Shown: piece by piece, positions 1 through 10,750 of the stretch
How positions within the stretch are numbered: position 1 is the first letter of the stretch
How the letters are laid out: each line of letters begins with the position of its first letter
Origin: Siderastrea radians
Lineage: Eukaryota; Cnidaria; Anthozoa; Scleractinia; Rhizangiidae
Direction: 5' to 3'
DNA: 64,000 bases
NCBI GenBank assembly: GCA_964017195.1
Contig: OZ024887.1
Coordinates: 7,167,032 to 7,231,031, forward strand
The notes under the pieces: generated by a model
Databases searched by the model: none
Seen by the model: the letters and a program-made list of their open reading frames with translations, nothing else
What the model was told of the DNA's origin: nothing
Made by a program: the position numbers and the translations under genes

Positions 1-803
1 CCATTGTACTAAATACTGTAGTTTTAGAGATGAATTTTACAACAAAATAGAGAACCAAATACCAAACATAACACAATTACCTCCTATGCAAGCCACCAAA
101 AAATTAATGAATTCTGATAATTATTATTTAAATACTCAACTGATGAAGTTCATTTTGGGATGCTTATCTTTACGAAATAATCTTCTATCGAATGAAAGTA
201 ATGTAGCGCATACATAATTTCTTTTTTTTCCTATTACATGATTATGATTGTTATAAGTTTCGCTTTAGTTAAGTTTTACGCTTTTGCAATACTGTATGTA
301 CTTATAGTCATGCAAATAAAGCTTGTTGTTGTTGTTGTTGTTGACCGCCGCGTTGTTTTCCAGAATGAAATTAAATTTGATGCTTTGAATATAGCTTGTA
401 ATATCAACTCTTCTCTTTGCTCTTTCTAGACACAAATGGCTTTCCTTCAAGTTGAGAAGTAATTAATTTAGTAAAATATGTCAAATTTGCTTCTGAGGTA
501 GTTTTGCAAGCGAAGTAATTTGAAAAGCGAGCCCTGAAAATTTGATTAAGCTTGCACACAAGCCTCACGTGCAATTACATTTTGGATTGCAGTGCGACGA
601 TTACAAGTCAAAACTAGAGCATCTCGAATATTTTTAAAAGAGATTTTGTGTCTGTTTAGTGTAGAGTTGACCTTCGCTCTTCGTTGGTAGTCTGTTGTCT
701 GTAGTCTGCGGTCTTAACTTCGCATTTTCGCGCCACTCGTTGTGTACTCAGCCCAGTGTTTCAGCCAAAGAAAAACGCACGTCCAACCGTAGTCCGTAGT
801 CCG
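1..803. other. Flank upstream of the first transposon, no gene seen
   Basis: No convincing exon. It contains a short GTT microsatellite at about 323-343. From about 680 to 810 it is rich in the word GTAGTC, ending in three copies of a GTCCGTA-type word that abut the transposon at 811. The only open frames are about 60 codons long and low in complexity. Confidence 0.6.
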
Positions 804-810
804 TAGTCAC

Positions 811-891
811 CTACCCTGCGAGCAGAGGCCCTTCGATCTTCCTAGATAAGTCGGGAAGAGGAAGGGACCTCTGCCAGCCGCCGCGACTTTC
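811..891 (+). repeat. Left terminal inverted repeat of the 8.9-kb element
   Basis: 81 bp, perfect inverted match to 9651-9731. It starts CTACCCTGCG and is preceded by TAGTCAC. Confidence 0.9.
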
Positions 892-3269
892 CCTGTTGAG
901 CATGCGCTAAATTCAAATGTAACCGAGCCTTGTTGGCCTCGCTTCAATTGACATGTTTACGGCAGGGCGGAAAAACCGCTGATTGGCTGTTTATTTCGCG
1001 GGTATTAGCACTATCCGCTGACCAAAGTAAAGCGGCTCAAGTTAACTAAAAAAGTGGGAGAGATTTCGCCTAAAATAACTACATTCACACGACAACAATA
1101 GTACAACGAAGTCGCTTTCCTAAAAGTCCAACTCCTTGAAAAGTCATGTATTAATTTTCATAACCTTTGGATCAGTTTTTGTACTTCATTTATTCCGTGA
1201 AACATGCGACTTTACGTAGCTAAACTCAAGCCATCGTGCGAGGGCGTGCGATCGACACTCGGCACAAAATTTGAAAAAATAAGAAAGTTTTCGGATATTT
1301 AAGGACAAAAATCCGACGATCTGAAAGATTAAAAGCAGAGAAACAAAATATCAAATACGCAAAAAAATCGTAAGATACGAACATCAAAATTTTTTCAAGT
1401 CTTTATGTTCCACTTGCGAAAACTATATTCGAAGTCATTCGCAAACACTAGCTTTTGCGATCGCAGCGGCTTATAAACTGATCCTACACACGTATTCGAC
1501 TAAAAGCTCGGCAATAATAACCCACAGATAAGCAATTTTATTACCTTTTGCGTTACAGGCTCCAAACACTGTGCTCTCCTGATTACACACCGTTCAATTC
1601 GCCGCTTGGCGCTTGCCACCGGCTACTCTCTGGCGCGGGAAATTATAAATGACCTGGCGCCACCTTTCAAATTTACCGACCGCTGCTTTCAGTTTTCGTT
1701 ACGTAATAAAGGGCCCTTCAAAGTCCCCTTTAAAGAGTTATTTTTCTTTTTGCGCTTGCGACTTTCGTGGAGACCGCATAAGATAGAAAATCTCTGCGAC
1801 TGCAGCTCTCACTTGCGAAGAGGGTCGGGAAAGTGTTGGGAACTGTGGCTCTTTTTTCGGGCAAAGACGCAATTTTACGCGGATTTTCCAAGCCAGTTTG
1901 ATTGTGGCGAAATCACGCTACTAAGGTCAAGTTAAAAATACGGAGCAAAGCAAACTGCTGCTTTTCCTCATAGTTATCTATGTTTCCCTCTAACGACAAG
2001 TGGTCAAACAACTCCAACTTGGTGCCCTGTCCCCGGAGGGTTCTGAGGATGCTAATGGCACTGAGTGAGCTTAAGATAACTGAATAAGTAAAAAGATATC
2101 TTTGGGAATGTGATGAAACCTTCACTTAAATTCACTTTATGAAAAAGCAGCAATAATTCCAGTTAAGAACAAACAAAGGGACAAGTCATAGTATTTTTCT
2201 CAGGGCCAAGTCCCCTGTAGTGTTCACAGAAGAGGACAGGTTCCAGTGACTTGGAACAAGTCTGTCATCTGAAGACAAGTCCCTTGAGTGTTTAGACAGG
2301 GTTCTTTTTTGCAGGGAGAATCCAATTTGCTCTTTGATTGGTTAATTATGTGTCATTAGATCACAGGGACTAGGTTCAGCTTGCACAACCCCCTCCCTCC
2401 TGTTTTGGCAGCTGCCACACATGGTAGGACTAGTTCCATAAACAACACAAATGAAATGACAAGTCATGGGGGAGGTCAACAATTATGGGTGATTCAAAAT
2501 TTAGTGAGATGGTACACCTCAGTTAGCCCTGCATTTACTTTTTGTTAAAATTTTGCTCTTATGCTAAGACCATCAATGAAAGAACTTGAGTGCATTGCAA
2601 AAGAAAACTGTTCAGCATTTATGTCCACCACAAGATAAAGAAGAGAAAAACTATAGGCCATTTTGTCTTTAAGTAATGATGTGATGACATCATGGTTTAT
2701 TAATTATTGAACTATAAACAAAATTAAACAAATTTTATGGCAAAATCCAGAGCCATCTGACAATTACATGACTATGACTCTGTAATCGAGTCGAAATATT
2801 GTATCAATATCAATAATTATTATCTAGTAAAATAAAAATAAATCAACTTTGTAATAAACCAAAACTTGGTTTTGGCAATGATATCATTTCTTGGCCTTGC
2901 CTTCATATGGCAAAACATTCCTCAGATCAAGCTGTTGGGATAAACGACATTAAACACACCAAACAAGCCCCCAAACAAAGCAATTTCATTTTTGAGCCTA
3001 AATATACCCCTTTTTGCACAATGAATTTAATTACCTGCCCTTCGAGTTAAACAAAAATATTTTCTAAGTAACAGACATTGACAAAACAAACAAAACAAGG
3101 CAAGATGAAAAATCCACTCCATCTCTTCCCCCGCCCCCAACTGCAAAAACAACAGTTTAAGGTTTTCAGAAAAAAAAAAACAAAAAAAAAAAACAACGAA
3201 CAACAACAGTCTGTTCTCCCCGTTAAAGATAGATAACATGCTATTTTTATACATGCAAATCCAGGCTCA
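892..3269. other. Transposon interior without a recognisable gene
   Basis: Open frames of 70-110 codons occur (for example 1606-1935 on plus), but they have no recognisable motif, no good start context and no splice support. An A-rich run lies at about 3170-3192. I see no RNA gene. Confidence 0.5.
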
Positions 3270-3421
3270 TCAAACTCTGGGTTCCTCATTGCTTTCTTCA
3301 GGATCTTTATCATCACCGAAGGCACAACCCACTGCAGTTAGCAGACATCCAAACAATCCACTAGCAATGACAAACATACAGTCGAACAGTACAGGGAAGG
3401 ATTTGAAATCTGATCCATGAA
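3270..3421 (-). CDS. Possible 3' terminal exon with a membrane segment
   Basis: On the minus strand a pyrimidine-rich acceptor (TTTTTCAG) at 3422-3424 opens a frame of about 50 codons ending in TGA at 3270-3272. The peptide has a roughly 20-residue hydrophobic stretch (MFVIASGLFGCLLTAVGCAF) followed by an acidic tail rich in D and E, as in the C-terminus of a single-pass or multi-pass membrane protein. No upstream exon could be joined with certainty: the ORF upstream of the acceptor looks like intron read-through. I do not recognise the family. It could belong to a host gene interrupted by the transposons or to cargo of the 8.9-kb element, or be chance. Confidence 0.3.
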
Positions 3422-4148
3422 CTGAAAAATGTTTCTTTGTGTTGAATGTTAGTGACCTCTTTGTTTGCCACCTGCCAATAACACTTAATAATGTAGACTG
3501 CACAAAACAATGTTGTTGATGAAATGTGGATAATCTAGGATAAAGAAAGTGAAAATAATAATTGCAAACAATATTCAATTTCCTTTTAAACTTAAAATGC
3601 CTACCATGAAATACGTCACAATGTTGCCATTCAATACATTTTTGCAAATATCACATATTCTTTTCACCCACACAACAGGTTTGGATAGGCAAGTCACGAA
3701 GGTTCAGTGCAACTTCACTTAAAAACAGTGGGGCCAACCCATTAAATAGTTAGATCACCTTTAATTTCACCCAAGCAAAAGCTCATGCAGTTGTTTTCAT
3801 ATTTGAAAACCCCTTAATATAAGGTAATTGGTTAGGCCTATTGGTAGTTGTATTAACATGGCTCCATTGTAAAATCTGTAGAAAGATAAAGTATACAAAT
3901 AAATTGCCAGACAAGTAAATTTTGACAAAGAATTTGACATCTACTCATAACTAAAAATTAACTCCAAAATAGCACATCATGAAGCCAAAACAAAAGCCAA
4001 TGATACACAAGTCAATACTGTCTAACACTGTAAACAAATGTCATCATATAAGTTGGTCAACAAATGCTGCACAGTGGGTGTGTCATGTGCTGTTGAAAAC
4101 TGTTTGATGCAAATTAACATGTCCAACACAGTTGAAAAAGAAGCTTTG
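3422..4148. other. No gene seen
   Basis: AT-rich sequence between the possible terminal exon and the THAP element. Minus-strand frames here are interrupted by stops. Nothing recognisable. Confidence 0.5.
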
Positions 4149-4150
4149 TA

Positions 4151-5288
4151 TACACCCTTTTAATAAGTCGCGGCGCCATTTTGAATTTTTAATCAATGAC
4201 GTCATTCGCGGATAGATTTCAGCCACCATCTTTGCATGACCTGTTTGCTCGCGGCCAACATGGCGTGCTCGAGCTCAGAGGAAAGCTCTGTCGAACGGCC
4301 AGTTTGTTCTTGTGCAGAGGTATGTTTTGACAATCTATCTAGAGGACTTGTTTGTTTTATTATTCCTATTTGTAATCATAATATAACCTGTCTTGTACGT
4401 AATTTATTTCCGGGATTTATTCCAGCTTTCCAGCGAAGATATCCCTGGCTCTATAATATCGAGAGCAGATTTACACAAATGCAAGAAGAACGAGTTAAAG
4501 TTCTGGTTGAGCTGTCGAGGACTACGTTTCAAGTCTGCAGACACAAGGGCTGAACTTGTTTCCCGGTAAACTTTCTTTTTAAAAAACTTCGGCTGGTTCA
4601 GGTGTGCATTCAGTGTAATTTTGATCACTTTGTTGCCTTTTACAACTTGTTTCGCTCGATTGAAGCTGAATCTTATTCAACTTCCTCTTCTTCTGGGAAT
4701 TAGGAATGAGATATGGCTTGTGCTCCCAACATTTAAACACTGAGGGAAGACAACCAGTCTTGACAAACCACCGACCACTAAAGTTCGACTATTCTAAGTC
4801 CTCATCCCTGAAATGAAGCGAGCAGACAACTGTGTGCTTCTGGACCTAGAAAGAGCACCGAAAAGACGATCAGCTGCGAAACAGGAAAGATCTGTACTTT
4901 CATAGAAATCACTTACATACTTTAAACGCTGAGTTTTCCTCCCTTCTAATTCTTTGCACCCAAGCCTGCTTCACTTCTTGATTGCTTGGTATTTTGTGGT
5001 AAGTCACGTATCTGTTGCGATTGTTATCGAACACATCCCCGTACGATTTGCACAGAGGAACAGCACAGTTGCGATTATTAGAATCTGTCAAAAGGATATA
5101 ATCCTATTAGCGAATTAAAACAATAGGAACGGGATACAGCAATTGAGACTGACCTTTCTTTGTCTCTTCTGTTGACATGGTGCGATGAGGCGTGATGAGA
5201 TCATTCAAGATGGCGGCTGAAAGCTCTCCGCGAATGACGTCATTAATTAAACATTCAAAATGGCGCCGCTACTTATTAAAAGGGTGTA
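4151..5288. mobile_element. 1.1-kb TIR element carrying THAP exons, TA target duplication
   Basis: The outer about 90 bp of each end are imperfect inverted repeats: left from 4151 (TACACCCTTTTAATAAGT), right ending 5288 (complement of the same word). They share CGGCGCCATTTTGAAT and AATGACGTCATTCGCGGA inside. The dinucleotide TA flanks both sides (4149-4150, 5289-5290). The interior carries minus-strand THAP exons starting just inside the right TIR. A THAP DNA-binding domain plus a 2-bp TSD recalls ISL2EU-type elements, but at 1.1 kb this is a non-autonomous derivative with no catalytic region visible. The TIRs contain a TGACGTCA palindrome (CRE-like) and GGCGGC/YY1-like words that could drive transcription. 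Confidence 0.75.
4917..5178 (-). CDS. THAP-domain protein, N-terminal exons (transposon-derived)
   Basis: The minus-strand ATG at 5176-5178 starts MSTEETKK. A donor at 5152-5153 (GTCAGT) and acceptor at 5085-5087 (TTTTGACAG) join in phase to exon 2 (5084-4917). This encodes the THAP core: the C-x4-C pair in NCAVPLCK, the invariant-type W in KQAWVQRI, and the third Cys at the following donor GTAAGT. About 130 bp downstream (about 4735-4790, minus) a further open stretch carries CLPSVF, matching the family AVPTIF box, so the domain is split by introns. The splice into that stretch is not clean: the expected C-S-x-H-F reads with Asn in place of His, so the zinc site looks damaged. THAP domains bind DNA through a C2CH zinc; here it would be the N-terminus of a transposase. 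No catalytic region follows within the TIRs. Confidence 0.65.
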
Positions 5289-5810
5289 TAATCATGTTAA
5301 CATCAGTTCAACAACGTGTTGATTTGCAGTAGGACTTGACACACAACACCTAGCAACTTTTTTTGACCAACAGTGCTGACCTCTGCATCACTGGTTTACA
5401 GGAAAGTTTCTTAAAAATATAGGCAATGGCCATCAGAAGCCCTTCCCTCAGTAGCAATCAACACTCTTTTCCAACTGGTCACATCTTAGCTTGTGACAGA
5501 GAAACAAGTGGGTTAACCATGTTAACGCAGCCTTCAAACATGCAAGTATCTGTCCCAGGTGTGGCCAGGCAATGGATTGACAAAGGGTAATGCTACTATG
5601 GAAACATGGAAGCAGGAAAATACAGCCCGACAATACAATCCTTTCTTCACAACAAGGAATGAAAAAACAACCTATATCATTACACTGGCTGGAATTGTAG
5701 CATTTTTGTTGCTTTCATCTATAATTGTAAATCAAACAGACTATTGCAGTACAACTTGAACTAAAAATATTACTATTTCACACGTTGATCACTAGAAAGA
5801 AAGTAAAATT
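5289..5810. other. Spacer between THAP element and possible exons
   Basis: Both strands have frames near 60 codons (minus 5448-5633, plus 5559-5759). The minus frame begins behind a possible acceptor (CCTGGGACAG) and could be a further exon of the gene starting at 6178, but coding quality is poor. Not called. Confidence 0.4.
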
Positions 5811-5816
5811 CCTGAC

Positions 5817-6178
5817 CTGCACCTTAGCGATAGCATGTCTTGTTCGCCAAAAAATGTAGATATGTGACAACAGCTGATGACGAAAAAATCGCCGAAGACG
5901 TTTCAAAATATGAACTCGACGAGGAAACCAGAGACATTTGAAAAGCCTGCAGTTGTTGCCAACAGAAAAACAAAACAATGAAACGAATTCTTAGCTCCAT
6001 CAATCAAAGACCTGCCATGTGTTGAGATGCCGGATCGAGAAGGCGAATTGTTAGGAGTACAAGTGCTGGAATAAATATGTTCAAGCTGACAGTCATGATT
6101 CGAATAACATTTCTCCAGTGTACGAGGGCTAAAATAGTTCCTGTGAACACCAGTGAAGTCAATTATCGACCCACTCAA
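5817..6178 (-). CDS. Hypothetical protein, possible first two exons
   Basis: The minus-strand ATG at 6176-6178 opens a 91-codon frame. A donor at 6010-6011 and an acceptor at about 5947 (TTTTCTGTTGGCAACAACTGCAG context) would remove a 65-nt intron and join in phase to a frame rich in Arg and aromatic residues (RRVHILKRLRRFFRHQLLSH), ending near a donor at 5811-5822. Without splicing, the frame stops after a hydrophobic C-terminus. The region upstream (6180-6420) has a CCAAT-type word (CAGCCAATCAG) shared in inverted orientation with about 957-989, so this may be the promoter side of a transposon-internal gene. I do not recognise the family. Confidence 0.3.
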
Positions 6179-6379
6179 CCTTCCATATAATGAAAAGATC
6201 TAAGGAAACGTGGATCATCAGTAAAGTCAAATATTATTGGGCTTTCTGCAGCAAAACAACTCGAGGACTGTCCGCCATTTTGAAAAATATTTATCTCGCG
6301 CATGAGCATCAACGATTTCATGACGCGTTTGACGTCATATCTCTCAGCCAATCAGCGGTTTTTCCGCCCTGCCCATGTT

Positions 6380-6854
6380 TACTGAATGACAGCCGCGTCC
6401 ACAACAAACTATTCTGACTTCGGTCGTATTAAACACGAGAGATTTGAGGAAAGCTTTAATTAAACCGTAAGGCTGAGAATAATTCTGTTCGAATTTATGT
6501 CACAGTTTGAAAACTTGTCAGCCTCGAAATATTTTTGCTGTTAAAGAAACTGCGATTTGTCGACTGTCAACATGTTGTTACAGTCCAGTGATTTCCAATG
6601 AGCGAGTCACGGAAAGCTCGCATAGAAATCTTGGTCTTCGAGATATTTATTTTGTTTTGTCCCTCTTTTTGTCCCTGTCATTCAGAAGTATTTTCGTGTT
6701 GAGACTCTTTCGTCCTCAACATTCTCGGCTTTCATTCAACAAAACGCATTTCTGTCGAGTTTGTTTCGTATTTAAACTTCTCGGCCGTCATGCGGTAAAT
6801 TATATTTTTTACTGAGACCGTTTCGTCTTCAAAATTACCGGCCGCCAGTCGGCA
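6380..6854. other. No gene seen
   Basis: The region up to the foldback target duplication. The plus frame 6507-6815 has no recognisable motif and contains imperfect direct repeats around GAGACTCTTTCGTC / GAGACCGTTTCGTC with CGGC(C)GTC-ATGCGG-like words. Confidence 0.4.
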
Positions 6855-6863
6855 AATAATTTT

Positions 6864-9137
6864 GGGTGTTACTAAAACGAGTAATGCAGTAACGAGTAAC
6901 GAGTAACGCAGTAACGAGAAAACGAGTAACGGGAAAAATTTTTCAAGGGTAAAAAATAGAAAACGAGTAACGGGAAAAAATTGAAAGGCAAAAATTAAAA
7001 GAAAAAGGGTAACGGTAAAAAAGGAAAAGGGTGAAAATTACACTGAATAATAAAAGTTACTTAGGCAATGTAGACCTGTAACAAAACGAATAATGTGACC
7101 TGAAAGCCTTTGATGTGTGTTGGTGAAAAATGTTGTATTTAATGTCATTTTCGGGCAGGCTCCATAAAGAAGCTATGAAGAAGTTTTTTTCCGAATTTAA
7201 TGAATTAACCGATTTACATTTCAATTCTCACTGCAGTGTACAGCGATGGTGCATTCGCTAGACTTTTCTAATGACAGGGCCTAGATACCCGGCAGCCGGG
7301 CACGGATATTTCAAGACTAAATACCCGGCAGTCCGAAGTTTTCGATGGGTTTTGACCGAAAGGCTTATTCTAACGTTCTGAAAGTATTCGATATTTGTTT
7401 AGAATTGCCAAGTGATTCAGAAAAGTACTTTAGTTTGGTAGTTGACGAGTTTTCTGAGCTTGTGCATACTAGAAAATTGCGATGTTTGCGACACTTATTA
7501 GTGACCAGACCCGCTAGTCAGAAACACACAGAACTCCTCCGCTCTGGAAGAACTGGATTCTGTAAGGATTCGATATTCGTTAACAATTACCAGGCTATTC
7601 AGAAAAGTATTTTAGTTTGGTAGTTGACGAGTTTTCTGAGCGTGTGCTCTGAGTGTGCATACTAGCTCATACTAGAAAACCGTGATGTTTGCGACACTTT
7701 ATTTTATAGAACTTTTAGTAGCTTAAGACCCGCAAGTCAGAAACGCACAGAATTTCTCATTGAAACGTCCTGGGGGTAATGGAAATTTAAAAGACGAATT
7801 TGGTTTTGTAATTGACAAATTTTCTGAGTTTGCTCACAGTAGAAAATCGTTATTTTCGCGACACTTTTAGCCAGAGCTGCCAAGTTTGAGTTTCGGTTCA
7901 TTTCATTCATTCCTGCAATCGTTTTTATGTATAAATAGATTCATTAACAGAAACACTGATTATTCGTTTCTGTATCAATATCACTGAAATATTAGTTCAA
8001 TAATTTGAAAAATGTATTTGAAACCTCTGAACCGCCAAACTCGTGAAATGCCGGACAGTTAATTTAGCTTTTCCCGGCGAAACTGCGCCCGGCTGCCGGG
8101 CATGAAGACACGGTTATTAAGGGCAGCTGAATACCCGGCACTCTGGTTTCAGAGAATTATACAGTAATTATTGAGGCAACCCTTCCTAACTTTGTATAGT
8201 GGTGGTAAGTGATTCGAGACTATCATGGTTTTTTTGGGCCACATTTACAACTCTACTGCGTCCGTGACATGTCACAGTATGGTGGCGTGACGGCTCGGGT
8301 CAGACAGGGATCAAGAAAGCTAAGAGGGTCTGGAAGTGAGCTACAGCTATTGTATAGCTTGCTAAAGCTCTGAAAGTTCGCCAACTACAAAACCAAATTG
8401 GTCTTTTAATCGCTTAGTAATTGTAAACAATCTTCCAGTTCTTCCAGAGCGGAGGAATTCTGTGTGTTTCTGACTAGCGGGTCTGGCCACTAATAAGTGT
8501 CGCAAACATCGCAATTTTCTAGTATGCACAAGCTCAGAAAACTAGTCAACTACCAAACTAAAATACTTTTCTGAATCGCTTGGCAATTCTAAACAAATAT
8601 CGAATACTTTCAGAACGTAAGAATAAGCCTTTCAGTCAAAACCCATCGAAAATGTTGGACTGCCGGGTATTTAATATTCGTACCCGGCTGCCGGGTATCT
8701 AGACACTGCCTATTACTATTCGAAGTCTAGCGAATGCACCATCGCTGCACACTGCAGTGAGAACGGGGATTTGAAATATATATATTGACGAATTCATTAA
8801 ATTCGGAAAAAACTTCTTCATAGCTTCTTTATGGAGCCTGTCCGAGAATGACATTAAATACAACATTTTTCACCAACACACATCAAAGGCTTTCAGGTCA
8901 CATTATTCGTTTTATTACAGTTAAGTTCTACATTGCCTAAGTAATTATTATTATTCAGTGTAATTTTCACCCTTTTCATTTTTTACCGTTTCTCTTTTTC
9001 TTTTAATTTTTGCCTTTCAATTTTTTCCCGTTACTCGTTTTCTATCTTTTACCCTTGGAAAATTTTTCCCGTTACTCGTTTTCTCGTTACTGCGTTACTC
9101 GTTACTCGTTACTGCATTACTCGTTTTAGTAACACCC
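6864..9137. mobile_element. 2.3-kb foldback element, MULE-like, 9-bp TSD
   Basis: Two arms of about 700 bp (6864-7560 and 8430-9137) are inverted copies of each other, separated by about 870 bp. The tips read GGGTGTTACTAAAACGAG and its complement. The 9-bp direct repeat AATAATTTT flanks both sides (6855-6863, 9138-9146). Near each tip are short tandem words of the type ACGAGTAACG. Further in, a palindrome CCCGGCAGCCGGG recurs. The spacer contains a partial extra copy of the inner arm. A 9-bp TSD with long TIRs is typical of Mutator-like elements; no transposase is visible, so it is non-autonomous. Confidence 0.8.
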
Positions 9138-9315
9138 AATAATTTTTTCTCTTGCCGTTTGCTTGTCTCGCCGTTGACCAAGATAAATGTCATTTCGCCA
9201 TAAAAATAAGCGTTAAAGTGCTCATTCGCGTAGCCCTTCGCATCGATTCCCGCTCAATCCAAAAGTAAAATTTTTTGGTCCGAAAGCAACCGCAACCCAG
9301 ATTCTTTTGTTCCAG

Positions 9316-9513
9316 TTAGTAAATTAGCGATTTGCCATGGCCGGTTGGCAAACAGACAAAAGATTCTTTACCACACAGAAAATAAAGCAAGGCCTTCGAC
9401 TGGTGCTGTGTGAGATTGCTTATTCCATGAGTATTCACTCTTCCCAGTGCACTTTTCACGGCTTTATCGAAGACATCTTTCGAAAGAGAAACGTCCGCTG
9501 CTGTGAACTTCAC
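9316..9513 (-). pseudogene. Truncated RecQ-type SF2 helicase fragment
   Basis: The minus-strand frame encodes a peptide ending in a classical helicase motif I (LPTGHGKSLIY). It is preceded by the Q-motif-like TQHQSKALLYFL at the spacing seen in RecQ-family ATP-dependent DNA helicases. The frame has no ATG: it is open upstream to a stop near 9543 and begins with GTG at the listed end. It stops one codon after motif I, so all of motifs Ia-VI are absent. No good splice donor follows. It lies just inside the right TIR of the 8.9-kb element, so it is probably the 5' part of a helicase once encoded by an autonomous relative. Confidence 0.6.
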
Positions 9514-9650
9514 GAGCGCACCGAACGTACCGTGGGCGCGTATTTAGTCAGCAATTTCTAACAAGGCACATGCGCACTGAGCAAAAACGGGAGAAACAGG
9601 TTTCAAACCGGACTGGCTCATCCGTTTCGGTGGATGAGCGGCAAATCAAA

Positions 9651-9731
9651 GAAAGTCGCGGCGGCTGGCAGAGGTCCCTTCCTCTTCCCGACTTATCTAG
9701 GAAGATCGAAGGGCCTCTGCTCGCAGGGTAG
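9651..9731 (-). repeat. Right terminal inverted repeat of the 8.9-kb element
   Basis: 81 bp, perfect inverted match to 811-891. It is followed directly by the second copy of TAGTCAC at 9732-9738. Confidence 0.9.
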
Positions 9732-9740
9732 TAGTCACCG

Positions 9741-10750
9741 TAATACTGCCGGTCAACGTTGTCAAAACACTAAATGACCGGCAGTTTTATATTTTTTGAC
9801 AAATTCAGGAAAATCGAAGAATTAATCCAACCTAAACTATGATATTTTGATTAAGATGTGTTAAGTGATTTGAAAGGCTTTCGTTTCGAAACTGATCCCT
9901 TGGTTTACTTTGCGCTTGAAATTTTGTGTTGGGAGAGGGAATTCGTGACAACACATTCATTTCTGGTTAAGTATTAACAACTGTTTGACAATCAAAATTT
10001 TCTCGCTACAATTTTTGTAAAACTTTTATCAAGAAAAAAGGATCTGCGTTAGTCAAATCATTTATCTTTCGTTTTGCCCAGTAAGAATTAGGAAGGGCTT
10101 TTACATCTGTAGCTGCTCCAGGATATAACAAGGGTTGAGGCTTGTGGTGTTTCGTGACACTTTACACGACTGTTGGCGGGAAATGTTGAGATTTAAAACC
10201 TTAAAAGTCTTCCGAATTGCCTAACACATCAATCAAAATATCATCCTTTGGGTCGGATGGGTTCGGCGATTTAGCCGAAATTGCCAAACAAATCGGACTG
10301 CCGGCAATTGTTTCGCAACCCATGGCTCCGTATTCTATGCCCAGCGTAAACAAAATGTTGAGTTTTAAAACTATAAAAGTCTTCGGAATCGCTTAACAAA
10401 TCTTTATCAAAATATCATCCTTTGGATCGGATGGGTTCGTCGATTTAGCCGAAATTGCCAAACAAATCGGACTGCCGGCCATTTAGTGTTTTGAAAACCT
10501 TGACCGGCAGTCAGCCCTGAACAGAACTTAAGTCTTAAGTGTCAAAACACATCGCTTCGTACTCTATGCCCAGCGTAAACAAAAGGTTGAGTTTAAAAAC
10601 TATTAAGGTCTTCCGAATCGCTTAACACATCTTAATCCAAATATCATAGTTTAGATCAGATAAATTATTCGATTTTCCTAAATTTGTCAAAAATATAGAA
10701 CTGCCGGTCATTTAGTGTTTTGAAAACCTTGACCGGCTGCCGGTCATTTA
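9741..10750. mobile_element. 1-kb foldback element with ACTGCCGGTCA-type ends
   Basis: Left end (from about 9741) and right end (to about 10750) are inverted copies over roughly 190 bp, sharing CAAAACACTAAATGACCGG and AACTATGATATTT with AAGATGTGTTAAG. The interior repeats two more blocks containing CCTTTGG-TCGGATGGGTTCG and AAATCGGACTGCCGGC. It begins a few bases after the TSD of the 8.9-kb element. No coding region and no clear TSD of its own. Confidence 0.6.

Larger units (their letters stand above)
811..9731. mobile_element. 8.9-kb DNA transposon with identical 81-bp TIRs and 7-bp TSD
   Basis: The first 81 bases (811-891) are the exact reverse complement of the last 81 (9651-9731). The ends read CTACCCTGCGAGCAGAGG and its complement. 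The element is flanked by the 7-bp direct repeat TAGTCAC at 804-810 and 9732-9738. A subterminal 33-bp inverted repeat (about 957-989 versus 6345-6377, containing CCGCTGATTGGCTG) may be a transposase-binding site or shared promoter piece. The interior carries a THAP element, a foldback element, possible minus-strand exons and a RecQ-like helicase fragment. No complete transposase was recognised, so the superfamily is undecided; a 7-bp TSD does not settle it. The identical TIRs suggest recent mobilisation in trans. Confidence 0.85.

Noticed and set aside
7345..7623. 92-codon frame as a gene
   Set aside because: It lies in the foldback arm and is repeated in inverted form at 8.4-8.7 kb with frame-breaking differences.
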